The notes beneath the pieces are model-generated. The model did no database searches, had not been told where the DNA came from, and saw only the letters and a program-made list of their open reading frames with translations. A program made the translations under genes and the position numbers. This document shows, in pieces, positions 46,735-57,375 of a stretch of 64,000 bases of DNA (within the stretch, counting starts at the first letter, position 1; the number at the start of each line of letters is the position of its first letter). Origin of the DNA: Porodaedalea pini (taxonomy: Eukaryota; Basidiomycota; Agaricomycetes; Hymenochaetales; Hymenochaetaceae); assembly GCA_002794775.1 (NCBI GenBank), contig NBAY01000029.1, positions 248,001-312,000 of the forward strand. The letters run 5' to 3'.

Positions 46735-48051
46735 CCAGCCCTGGAGTTCCCGGCGAAGCCGGGAACTCCGCTGGCCATCAATCCGAGTTTTTTAAGCATT
46801 GCTTAATCTGAGTTTTTTTGATTCTTTAGATTTAATTAATGCAACTTCTTGCTCTAAAAGCTATACCTATTCAAAGTTCCTTTCTGGCCATCAGTCTAAG
46901 CTCTTAGAACAATGCTTCATCTTAGTTCACATGATTCTTCAATTGCAAAACTATATATCTCACATACACATGCTTGAAAGCAATCTGAATTGTATGGCAT
47001 TCTATTTACAACAAAACCTCACTAAGTACAATATTGGTTGTTGAGAACTTAAAGATAGAATAAGTCTCCTTCAATAGAGAGACATAGTGCATAATACCTA
47101 CTTCTCATGTCTTCATTTAAAATAGAAAGGGTATTCTTTATACAATATAGATACTATGTTAGGACACCTTATATTATATTCATAAAAGGCTATAGGTATA
47201 GGCCTGCTAGAGTATTCTCACTACTTCTAACATGTTGCTGACTTCCTATATATCATGACTTGACTCTGATGTATTAAGTGTCTGACATTCCAAGACACAA
47301 ACTCTGAAACACAACTATACAGCTGTACCACAATTATGAGGAGTCCAAGTCTAAGACTCAGTGGCAGCCTCCAGACCTTTGCAGTCTGACACATTATGTT
47401 CAGTTCATGCCCTTTTCACATTCTCTATACTGCCCAACTCATCCAAAGCTTATATGCACTTATACTGAGTTGTGCTATGTATAGTCTGGCATGAGCCAGG
47501 TCAATGATTTACATATTCTGAGAGTAATTCTCAATGGACTCCAATTGGTTGATTTTCTACTGAAATTTATTTTATAATACATATGGAGAAGATAGCAGAA
47601 TATTTTTCTAATTGACTTATTTTTTTCAGTATTTTTCCTAACTTTTTCATATGATCTCAGAGTATAAAATTGATTGTAGATGATTTGCATGTTGCTGCTT
47701 TGGAGTTACCACTTTTAGCCATCAAATTTTTGAGAGAAGAGCATGATTTGATTAAATTATTTTTCCACTAATTTTTGCGATTTTTTTTTCATATTTTTTA
47801 CAATTTTTTTCATATGGGAAATGGGCTGATTGAGGCTACAGACCAGTCTGCTCACGGATGTGTGCACATGTGCAGACATCATGTGATGATCTGCATGTTG
47901 CCGCTTTGAGCCATCAATAATTTCGGAGCTGACCAGAGCATGTGATGCAATGACTGAAGAAGGAAAAAAGGAAGCATCAATAAAATTCAAAGTCTGAATT
48001 TAGTCAGCTTGTGGCTATGTAAAAGTAGGGGGTTGCATTTGTATATTAAGA
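46735..48051 (-). mobile_element. Helitron-like non-autonomous element, copy 3
   Basis: Minus-strand copy of the family at 22789-25855. The 5' end TCTTAATATACAAA begins at 48051 and is preceded by A. The 3' hairpin (GGAGTTCCCGG, loop CTTCG, CCGGGAACTCC) ends shortly before CTGG at 46738-46735, followed by T. Both termini therefore fit the A/T insertion preference exactly. It matches copy 2 in gene order and lacks the ~500-base filler of copy 1. Confidence 0.78.
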
Positions 48052-49737
48052 TGACTGCAACTTTCTTTCTTTGAATTTGGCTTGTTAAATAGTTCACCTC
48101 ACAGGACACATACAGTATATCAATGTCGATCACCTACACTGTTTTGACCTTTTGGACACCGGCACTACAACAGCCATGTACCTGCAATGAACAAGACTAA
48201 GAAAGAAAGAAAACATATACTTGGATGCAACTGGATTATGCCTCTCATGGACAAAAGAGGCAGCAAGTTGCTGCCAGTGTTCTCTGTGTGTTGTAGATAT
48301 CTCTCGCTTATGTATAGAATGGAAGGCCAACAGCAAGACTACGACAATATCTGGCACATGTCAAGTTTTGGTATGCAGATAGGTAATTATAAAGCATTAT
48401 GATCACTGGAGTTTGCAGTTACTGATATTGCATTTCACCAGGTTATCTTTGTGTTTGACACAGAGCGCAATCTTCTGCGCAAAACTCTGTTTTCAAGTGC
48501 TCCGTCATAATGTGCAAGAATCAGTGTGTGGAGGATACAACGAAATGGCGGCACACTGCCTGAGCCTGCATCACCAGCTGCAACCACCAACCTTTGCATC
48601 TTGACTATCTTCGACAGTGTCGCATATTTTTGAAGAGCACCAAGGATGCTAAAAAGTCGAGGAGATCTCCCAGCTTGTCACCATCTGATCTTGACTTTAG
48701 TAGCAATGATTGGACCGTGTACTAGATTGATGGCCACACAGGAACGTGGTTTTCAAACTAGTAGTAGCTTCTAATCAGGGTGATTCTTCTTTTTAGTAAA
48801 ACATTTTGGACAAGAAGTCGTACTTGACAAGAAGTCGTACTTGATGAGGGTTGAGAATACATGTAGAACGTGATTGAAGATCTGAGCCAAGTAAACCTGG
48901 ACTGCATGCTTGTCCTTAAATCTGCCTTTCTGACTGCTCTTTCAAGTTCGCCCTTATCAGTATTCTTCGCAGCGTAGAGTGTCAGATATTCATTTGTTTG
49001 GTTTATGGTATAGCAATGGTACCACTAAAACACTATTCAACAAATCAGGCATGGAAACATTAAGAAGCAGGGCCACAAAGTATGAAAGCAATCCAATTGG
49101 GTTCACATGGCCCCAAAGCTCTTACAGCATCAGCAAAAAGAAGCTATCCTGCAGGAGAATGGGAGCTAAAACAACATCAGAAAATGTACTTAGAGACTAT
49201 CACTGAAGTGGATGGAGCAAGGTAAGTCTCAAATCACCGTCATCATTGCAGCCAATGCTTCACTGCTCCCCTCCATAATAAGCTTGTAATAATTTGACAC
49301 TCTCGACTTGACATGAAGTCGCACAATCTTCTTGGGCTGCTCAGGCCTGAAAGTGCCATCCCTGTTCTTGGAAAGTGGCTTGCTGGAGAAATCTTTGGAC
49401 CTAAAAAGCTTCCAACTCCAAAAGTCACTGGCAGCACTGATGCCAATGACAGCCTTTTTGGAGTTGTCAATTGGGTCTCCATCAAAAAAAAATCTCGACT
49501 TGCACCAAGAGGTCATTGCAGACTTTGTTCAGTGCGGAACGTCGAGACATTCTAGTCCTCTTCTCTGTGACACGCTTGTTCTCCATGGTTCAATCACCGT
49601 GGAGAGAAGACAATGCATTCTTGATCAGCAAGATTCATAGGTGAAGGTATGAATGCTACATAGGACTGAAGGACTGAATGAGTCATCCAGCTGAAGGCAG
49701 AAACAGAACGAGTGGATAAATACTAAAATAGATGCTA
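48052..49737. other. Gene-free stretch
   Basis: Short frames on both strands only. CTTGACAAGAAGTCGTACTT-type tandem duplication occurs near 48817-48844. No gene recognised. Confidence 0.4.
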
Positions 49738-50135
49738 CAGCAAGTTCCGAAAACAATGGCACAATGCGATTTTCATCTTTTTTTCTGCTCAGGGTACCTG
49801 CCTTATGAGAATCGCTGGATTGCCTTTTGTGGAATGAGTAAGCCAGATGGGCAGGCTGCCAGCACGACGTCTCATCTTCAATTGTACTTTTCGTAGGCCC
49901 AAAATCCCAAGATACACAAACTATAGTTACATTGAAAACCAATGGTAGACCTTTCTAAGCATTAATCTAAGTTGCTCTGCTGACATTGAGAAGAAATGAA
50001 GTGAGGATGCATGTATTCTGCATTAGGCCAAGCTCTATAAAAGGAAATCCGGTGTTTCCCATAAGGTAAGAACCCTGAGCAGAAAAAAAGATGAAAATCG
50101 TGTTGTGCAATTAATATTGTTTTCGGAACTTGCTG
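49738..50135. mobile_element. 398-base TA-flanked MITE with 20-base perfect TIRs
   Basis: The left end CAGCAAGTTCCGAAAACAAT (49738-49757) is perfectly complementary to 50116-50135, with TA on both sides (49736-49737 and 50136-50137). Complementarity continues imperfectly for about 50 more bases (ATTTTCATCTTTTTTTCTGC and partner). No coding capacity. The TA target suggests Tc1/mariner-type mobilisation. Confidence 0.8.
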
Positions 50136-50540
50136 TAACGATACAAATCGGCAGATTACAAGTTCACCGTCTCATTAATATTCTCATTTGCTCCAAGAAG
50201 GCTGTCTGCGACAAGTTGTGCCGATTTTTGTCCGAAAGCTAATACCATTCTTGGACGTCGTCACATCCTGAGAAGAGCAAAAGGCGAAGAAGCATGGTAT
50301 GGTCCGAGGCGCGGAGAAAGGACCCTAGCATCGCAGATAGGAGGTACTTGAAGAGTCGAGTCAGAATTATGTATCCCGAAAATTTTCTCTCAGTATAGGA
50401 GAAGCGTCCGAGGACCTGGGATTTGATAACCGAGAACTACCGCGCGCGGCGAATCCTCTTCCCAAATTTTTAAGTCGAGGATTCTTGTGATAGTGATGGT
50501 CTGCGGGTTCTCTTTCTAGGATTCGTCACATTAGTTTGCA

Positions 50541-50734
50541 ATGAGTGCAGACTCAGCCGAGCTCCGTAAGTATTCAATGTCGTCTTCTTCGGGTGGTCTC
50601 GCTCTTGTGGTCTCGCTCTTGTGCATGCGCCGAAATCGGGTTAATTCACAGGGAACGAAGTCTTGGTGCTGAAGAACCACTGCAATATCTGGCCTGCCGA
50701 ACTGCTACAGGTGAACAAGGTATTCCCGCAGTGA
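50541..50734 (+). CDS. Tiny two-exon ORF, doubtful gene
   Basis: ATG at 50541, exon 50541-50565 with a good GTAAGT donor, then 50652-50734, giving 35 residues (MSADSAELR then NEVLVLKNHCNIWPAELLQ). The splice sites look real and the initiator context is good, but nothing beyond continues the chain. It could be a truncated gene start. Confidence 0.25.
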
Positions 50735-51456
50735 CGAAGTTTCTATGCTAAGTTAGATATTTCCCTTGAACGAGTAACGATTTACTTTCGCTAGGTTCAT
50801 CTTGCTCTGTGTCCATGTTGCCATCCCATACATCTTTTGCAAACCCATATTTAATCGGTGTTTGATGCTCGCTGCCTCTCTCGTCCGGCTTGAGCTTTCG
50901 CCAAACTAGTTAGGATGTCCATACAGAGTTCAGAGACAGCTACGGCTCATTCTGGAGGAAGACCTGCTCGGATTCCACGGAGTTTAGAGAAGTCCGATAT
51001 ACGTGCATAGAGACAAAGAGAGTCCAAGCGTTAGTTAGTCAATATGCTCGCCTCTCCTCTCCTGAGATCCCTATTACCGTAAGTGCCAATGCACTGTGTT
51101 TTTGTGGAGGACCATGCAGTACTGCACTGATACAAGTGATGTGCCCATGTCGAAAAGAGACAATATTAATTGCACTCTTTTTAGGGACCCAAACTGGGAA
51201 ATATACTTACGTACGTACGTACCTTCCTACCATTAGTGCGAGAGTCACCTTCCAAAAGCGAAAATCCAGTGACAATGTTTGGAGACAAAGCTCCGACGTC
51301 CGAAGTGAAGGGGCGATCATGACGTCAGGTGATGTGTTTTGGAGTTCTGTCATCTTCCTGCCCAATCTCGCGCGCAACCCACGTACGTTTGCCGCTCTTC
51401 TTTATCCACTGCCACCATCACCACCACCACCACCACCAGCACACCTCTCTACCTTT

Positions 51457-52100
51457 ATGTCCTCATCAATGCTTATCTGCGCCGCTCGTCAACTAGCAGT
51501 GCGCTCGCTGGTCCGCCCGAGTGCGGCCATAGCGACACGATTTGAATCGACGAGGTGTGTCATATCTCGTTTTGCGTTTAGTTTACTGTATTCTGAGCTT
51601 CGAAAATGAAAGATTATATTCCAGGTACATGAATAAAGATTTTTTCTCTGGGGGCTGTTGATTGTAATACTACAGCGTTTGCAGCACGGTTCACGATAAT
51701 GACCCCGAAGTAAGCCGATTGAATCGCCCTATATCTCACTCACTCATTTGCCTATTCGAAGACTCTCGAGCGTGAGAAGCAGAGGAACCTCTCGGGAAAG
51801 CAACATAAGACGTCCACACCGCACAAGCACGCGCCGGGATGGAATGAGTATCTTGCCTCGTCCTCAGAGGCCGCCGTCAAGGCCGACCGTTTTGAGGGTG
51901 GGCTTGCGGACCTCCAGAAGAGCACCACCGAGCATATTCGAGCACGCCATCATGCAGATGAGGATGATAAGGCGCAGGGAGACACACAGGCAGGCCCAGA
52001 GTTTGAGAGAGAGGAGGTGAACGGTCCGCTCGGAGCTGCTAAAGGGAACGTCACGGACCAAGGCGAGAGGAGTAGGGGTGTTGAGGGTGGAAAGCCGTAA
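51457..52100 (+). CDS. Conserved fungal mitochondrial protein of unknown function
   Basis: Exons 51457-51554, 51676-51709 and 51762-52100 join in frame. The N-terminus MSSSMLICAARQLAVRSLVR with further Arg and Ser, no acidic residues, is a typical mitochondrial presequence. The mature part has the conserved block HDNDPETLEREKQRNLSGKQ, HKTSTPHKHAPGWNEYLASS, SEAAVKADR, then TTEHIRARHH, and an acidic tail. I recall this KQHKTSTP..APGWNE block from many fungal proteomes without an assigned function. Length about 156 residues, intact. A (CAC)n-like run lies just upstream at about 51413-51440. Confidence 0.78.
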
Positions 52101-52507
52101 ATATCCCATGCGAAGAGGTGAGCAAATATACACTCTGTTGTTGCGTGTACACTAACTTGTCCACTCGCAAAAGAATGCCAAATGCCGTATTCTTATGATC
52201 TGAAAGCACCTGCTCTCTTATCTCTCTCTCATTCAATTGTACTTGTACCTCCTTCAACTTTCTTCACGATATGCACAAGTGAATATCTCGTCGCAGAATA
52301 TCGATGATCGTTACAGAGGAAGTATTGATTTGCTTAGGATGATTGCTGTAACAGGAACAACTGCTTCTTGACGAAGAACCTCCTCGTTCTACAAGCACGT
52401 CAACACGGGCTTTGCTTCCTACGCTTCCGTTACGCATTGGGCACACTCCACTTCTATCGCTTCTCCCGCCTCTCCAATCTTCGTTGGTTTCCCTCCTACT
52501 GTCGTAT

Positions 52508-53245
52508 TCAAACCGACCTCGCGCGGGCTCGAGATGGGAGCTGCTCGAATGTAGGCGAAGCATCATAAGCTGCTGTATATAGGGTTTTCTCTGTTGCCAT
52601 GCGATCTGGTCCTTCAGGCTTGGCTTGGAAGTGCGTCTCCGAGTCCCACGACGGGTTGCCCTGCATGAGGGAATCGTGCCGTTTTTTTGATCGCGACCTT
52701 TCGAAATATCCGATCGTTGGCTTCCGGATCCTGCACACTCGCATCAGCCGCCGTGATTGTATTCAGAGGTCACGAAATTTAGGACATTCTTACCCCAACG
52801 AAAGCAGCGAGAACATCACTTATTCCCTCCTGTACGTCTTTTATCCCCTCCTGCGCTCCATAGATACTCTCCTGCACCTTGTCGATCCTCTCCTGCACCT
52901 CGCTGATCATCTCTCGTATTTCCTTACGCCCCTCGCAATCTTCCCTGATCCCTTCGCGGATCCGTTCCCACATCTCTTCGATCCTCTCTTGCGTGTCGTT
53001 CCGCCTCTCCTGCTTTTCGCCAATCGCATTTGCTTTTAGTGTAATCCCTCGCATAAGCTCTTCTATCTCCGGGTCATTCAAGACTTCTTCGACGTCTACA
53101 CTCGCCGAAACAAACTCAGAGTCATGCTTTGCTTCGGAAAATCGTTACTTGAGCGGCTCATGAAAGTCCACGTACCAGTGGTACAAGCAGATTGAGAGAG
53201 AGAGAGTCCATCGGTGGAAGGTGACGCCGAGTCGAGACAATCCAT
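52508..53245 (-). pseudogene. Coiled-coil tandem family, paralogue C (frameshifted)
   Basis: Minus strand. Exon 1 (53245-53176, MDCLDSASPSTDGLSLSQSA), exon 2 (53131-52794) with an acidic start (VDVEEVLNDPEIEELMRG) and long heptad-like helices (RIEEMWERIREGIREDCEG, ISEVQERIDKVQESI), then exon 3 from 52730 beginning DPEANDRIFRKVAIKK. Exon lengths and phases match paralogue A (exon 1 is 70 bases in both). A run of seven A (plus-strand T-run 52682-52688) throws exon 3 out of frame; one frame over it continues HDSLMQGNPSWDSETH and LYTAAYDASPTFE, corresponding to the A and B sequence, and stops early. Either a pseudogene or a homopolymer sequencing error. Confidence 0.65.
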
Positions 53246-53310
53246 ATTGGTATGAGAGGCGAATGCTGGGGACTGAAAAGACGCAGCGAGGGCTGATATA
53301 CAAGGGCATA

Positions 53311-53338
53311 GTTAGGGGCCAGTACTACTGCGCTCACC
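53311..53338 (-). promoter_or_regulatory. Shared upstream motif of paralogue C
   Basis: 28-base motif beginning GTTAGGGGCC and ending CTGCGCTCACC (plus strand), 66-93 bases upstream of the ATG. The same motif lies upstream of B and A at a similar distance. Confidence 0.55.
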
Positions 53339-53930
53339 TACTTCACAATACTTGGTCAGCTATGCATTACCAAGTACCAGAAATATTTGCTGCATGCTGC
53401 GCGTCTATGATCCAACCGGTTCCGTGCTACATGGGAAGAGGATACTGAAACAAATCAGGTAGCGCTGCCAGTGACTCTCTCTAGGAATCCGGTCTGAGGT
53501 GACTAACTACTCATGCATTTGTAAGGGGTGAGTATCTACTGTATGAATATGCCCTTGTTAGTGACACCTAGTCGCTAACAATAATGTTGTCCTTCTACTC
53601 ATCCCAGTTGTCAAAATGATGCAAAATTCAACTTGAAGTAATATAAAAGAAAAATACGAACTCAGTGAGTCACCTCATTTCCGGTTTCGGTTTAAGAAAT
53701 ATGCTTGGAAGGGCTTTCTGCGCGCTATTTAATATAAGTGACCAGCCTTAATGAGTTCCGCTCACCCAGTCATATTCAAATAATTTCTCAAAATCGTCTC
53801 AATGGTGTGCTTAAGTGATTAATTATGCTGTCAAGAATTCACGAGCCTCGTAATACCAAATATCTCTGCCTTGCAGTAGCTGCTCTGCTGAGTAAAGAAG
53901 AGCCAAGAAGCTGACGGCTGTACTGGCCAC
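53339..53930. other. Spacer between paralogues C and B
   Basis: Nothing recognised apart from the motif entry just before it. Confidence 0.4.
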
Positions 53931-54772
53931 TCATTTCTGCATGAGTAAACGCCAAATGTCTTCGTCCTTGAGTAAAGCCAACGCACGCAGTGCTTCCTGC
54001 GCTTCCTGCACGCGTTTCGCATACTCCGCCTCCATCGCCTCTCTCGCCCTCCTTTCCTCCTTCATTCTGCATTTCGCAATTGTCTTCCAAACTGAATCCG
54101 TTCGCACTGGTTGCGGGATACGCGCTCGCGCTTCGAAGTGCGGGATGGCGGATTTTGCCGCCGAGTGAAGGGCTTCCACCGCAGCATAGGGGCCCAAGCC
54201 TTCCGGAAGTGAATTAACATATGCATCCCAGTTCCATGAACGGTTACCCGTGAGTACCTGCACGAGGGAGTCCCGACGTTGTTCAAGCAAGACTCTCTCG
54301 CGCACACGGTCCTTGGCATCTGAGTGCTGCAGACGAATATTAGTCGACATGAATGACTTTTCAGTGTTATAGAATTACAACACAATACTTACCCCCGCAA
54401 CGGCAGCGCACATATCACTGATCCTCAGCTGTACCTCCCTGAGCTCCGCTCGCAGTACTTCGTTCTCGATCCGCAGCTCCCCATTCTCTGCCCGCAGTGC
54501 ACGAAACCCAGCCCATAGCCGGTGGACATCCTTGTTACCCTCCTCCCGATAATCGTCGAGCGCTGTCGTTGCCGTCCCGATCTCTCTCATCAATTCGACG
54601 ACGTCAGAGTCATCTGAAACTTCATCCCCGACATCGTCTATACACACCAGAAGATCGTTAGTGCCATAACTGAAATCGACACACTTTACGGGAGGAAGGG
54701 GGTCTTACATGCTGTGTAAATCGATTGATGAGGGGGAAGCTCAACGGGGTCAAACGATTCGGTGCCAGGCAT
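53931..54772 (-). CDS. Coiled-coil tandem family, paralogue B
   Basis: Minus strand, exons 54772-54709, 54637-54393, 54326-53931, total 234 residues. Exon 1 gives a short polar start (MPGTESFDPVELPPHQSIYT). Exon 2 is acidic (DVGDEVSDDSDVVELMREIG) then heptad-like (LRAENGELRIENEVLRAELR). Exon 3 has QRRDSLVQVLTGN, WDAYVNSLPEGLGPYAAVEA, LHSAAKSAIPHFEARARIPQ, then a charged helix EERRAREAMEAEYAKRVQEA. Paralogue A aligns along its length. No known domain recognised and no signal peptide; likely cytosolic or nuclear and oligomeric. Confidence 0.8.
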
Positions 54773-54853
54773 GTTGAATGTGAGTCGGACGCAGATGATG
54801 GTGAACTGTAAAGACTCAAAGACTCGGAAGTGGTCAATTTATTTGAGAGGTTG

Positions 54854-54881
54854 GTTAGGGGCAGCAGTAACTGCGCTCACC
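54854..54881 (-). promoter_or_regulatory. Shared upstream motif of paralogue B
   Basis: GTTAGGGGCAGCAGTAACTG followed by CGCTCACC on the plus strand, 82-109 bases before the ATG of B. Matches the motifs at 53311-53338 and 56798-56825. Confidence 0.55.
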
Positions 54882-55907
54882 TGGTGAAAGGCAATTGGAT
54901 GACCAACAGTAAGTTCCAGAATCTGACGTTTTGTGAGTAAGATATCATAAAGTGGGCCCCCTTACTAACAATTGGCTTCTCTCAACGGATCCCTACAGCT
55001 TCGCCACCGGGAATACAAGCGAATCCTGCATGGACCACATCCGCTTTATATTATCATTGTACATTCATACTATAAAGTGAGCGCAGTAAGACATTGAGTA
55101 TTGAGTCAAGAATCGAGAGATACGTTCAGCTGTCGATATCGCATCTTCATCCTCTTCACTCTGCACGTAAGTCCCAGAACGAGTGCGGGAGCAGTCCTGC
55201 CTAGCGGACCCTTTGGGGACGGAAGCAGACAAGAAATATGAATGATGTGATTTCTGTTCGACAGTGAAGTGAGAATGTGAATATATCGTTCTGTGCTGAG
55301 CGAATAACCGAAGTCTGCAAGGTGAAGGGAGGAAGGTCATACATGGAATCGACGTTTGAGTTACAGACACCTTCTGTTTCCTGAAAATTTTACTTACGGA
55401 ATAAAACGTGACTTGACTTCCTTTCAGACTTCCACTAGCAGCTAAGCCGTCAGTCGGACTCTACAACTTGAAATTTCTTTCGCATATCTTTTTTTTATCG
55501 AGTCTGTCCGACTATTTTTATCTGCCCGGGAATGTCTCGACTGTGTTTCTTTGAGGCGTAGTAGCCAACGCGGGCAGAACACGTAACAACTCGTAGGCCA
55601 TACGGAAAGGCGAGCACTGCGAGTTGTGATTTTCCATTCCTAGAAGCGACTATAAGTTAGTAAATGACGCACTCGTTTAGACTATCTCAGGCTGTTTCGC
55701 TATACTTCGACATCGGCCGAGCCCAGCCGACTTCTCTTCCCTTCTCAGTAAGAGTGTGTTTTATAAGTCCTTTCTTCTCGATTGCCGTAATTACTCGGAT
55801 GTGCTTAAATGACCATGCTTTCAGTGGCTGCAGAATTCGGAAATTACCAATGAGATCTGTCTTGGAAGCTACTTTGCAGAATCAGGATGAGACACAAGGG
55901 CCGTCAG
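54882..55907. other. Spacer between paralogues B and A
   Basis: No coding region recognised. GTGAGCGCAGTA near 55078 resembles half of the shared upstream motif, in the opposite orientation, and might mark a lost fourth copy. Confidence 0.35.
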
Positions 55908-56717
55908 CTACATGAATAAGCCCAAAACTTCCTCATTCTTCAGCAGTGCCAGCACGCGCTGCGCCTCCTGCGCCTCCTGAACTCGCTTTACATACTCCGC
56001 TTCCATCACTTCTCTCGCCCTTTTATCCTCTCTCGCCTTCCCCTTCACTATTGTCTTCCAGACTGGTTTAGTGCATACACGAGGTGGGACGCGCGCTTTC
56101 ACCTCATAGATCGGAATCGCATCCTTTGCTGCTTGATAGAGGGCATCACCCGCAGCAAAAGGGTGTGATCCTTCCGGCATCGACTTGACATACGTGTCCC
56201 AAGTTGCCGACAGGTTGCCTGTAAGCACTTTCACAAGTGTGTCGCGGTCTTTCTTGAGCTCAATCCTTCGACACACTTGGTAGTTTGCATCCGGGTCCTG
56301 CAGACAAGCATTAGCCAAGTTCAGAAAGGCCGGGTAAGAAAATAGAAGTGATTACTCCTGCGACAGCAGCACTGAGCTCATTGATCCTCTTCAGGGTCTG
56401 CTTGTTGTCCTCTTGCAGTTCTCCGATGGCCGCCCACAGTGCATGCAACCCTGCCTGCGGCTGGTGGACCTCTGCATTGTTTCCCTCCTGCCAGTCATTA
56501 AGCATTGCTGCTTTATGCATGACCCATTGCATCAACTCATCCATCTCAACCTCAAATCCCTCCATGTTTCCACCTGTGTAAGCCATAAGCACATCACCAT
56601 TATCATGTGATTCCAGGCACTTCTCATGCTCAAGAAGGGTTACATACCACTGGCAGTAGTGCAAATAGATTGTGGAGGGGATGTTGCTGAGGACTCAAGT
56701 GATGTAGAGCTAGGCAT
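55908..56717 (-). CDS. Coiled-coil tandem family, paralogue A
   Basis: Minus strand, exons 56717-56648, 56573-56356, 56297-55908, total 225 residues. Start MPSSTSLESSATSPPQSICT; exon 2 acidic (GFEVEMDELMQWVMHKAAML) then helical (LWAAIGELQEDNKQTLKRIN); exon 3 DPDANYQVCRRIELKKDRDT, LVKVLTGNLSATWDTYVKSM, PEGSHPFAAGDALYQAAKDA, PPRVCTKPVWKTIVKGKARE and EAEYVKRVQEAQEAQRVLAL. The exon-3 core V-LTGN..W-YV-S-PEG..A--AL--AAK-AIP is the family signature shared with B. Function unknown. The exon layout is the same in all three paralogues, so they arose by tandem gene duplication. Confidence 0.8.
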
Positions 56718-56797
56718 ATTATAAAAAGAGTTGATTGCAGGTGGTGGTCAGCTGCAAAGACTCAGAGACCTGTGGAAGGGTTTATATGCTGTGATAG

Positions 56798-56825
56798 GTT
56801 AGGGGTAGCAATGACTGTGCTCGCC
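56798..56825 (-). promoter_or_regulatory. Shared upstream motif of paralogue A
   Basis: GTTAGGGGTAGCAATGACTG followed by TGCTCGCC on the plus strand, 81-108 bases before the ATG of A. Confidence 0.55.
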
Positions 56826-57375
56826 AGCAGCGGTGACCGCAGCAAGGTGTGTATTATCAAGTCACAGAAATTTGACCTATGGCCGAAAGGATAGTGTCCG
56901 ATGCTTGAGATCCGACAAGTAACTCCTAGCTTTTCTGTGAAAATGACAAGACACTCTTCGTTTTACAGTTTCATCGTGTATGCATTGCTGTACAGTATAT
57001 ACAATGTAGATATCATGCCGTGTCGTGGCCGAATTAAATAAAAGAGATCGGCGGGTGTACGTAGACGTCTGAAGAAATAATGCAGATCCATATACATACT
57101 GTACCAAATGATTAGTGGTGAACAATACTCAAGCCGAGACAAACGAAGACAGCAAGAAGCACAACAAGAATGCCAAAAATTCCAAACAAGAAATAAAAGG
57201 ACGGACGAAACAAGAGGAAAAGGAGCTAGCATCTAGATCTGAGTCCATGAGTCCATTTCGCCTGCCACTGACGCACTCTGAGCCTCTACCAGAGAGACAG
57301 GACGAAGGGTATAATGCGGCGGGGAGGATCCAGTATTCCAGCCCTCCAGGCTCCAGGAAAGTTCGATGAGCTGAC
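56826..57375. other. Gene-free spacer
   Basis: Between paralogue A and the 3' end of the SDR gene. Nothing recognised. Confidence 0.4.

Noticed and set aside
51864..52133. Minus-strand frame opposite the mitochondrial protein gene
   Set aside because: The plus strand has phase-consistent exons and a conserved block; the minus frame is a shadow.
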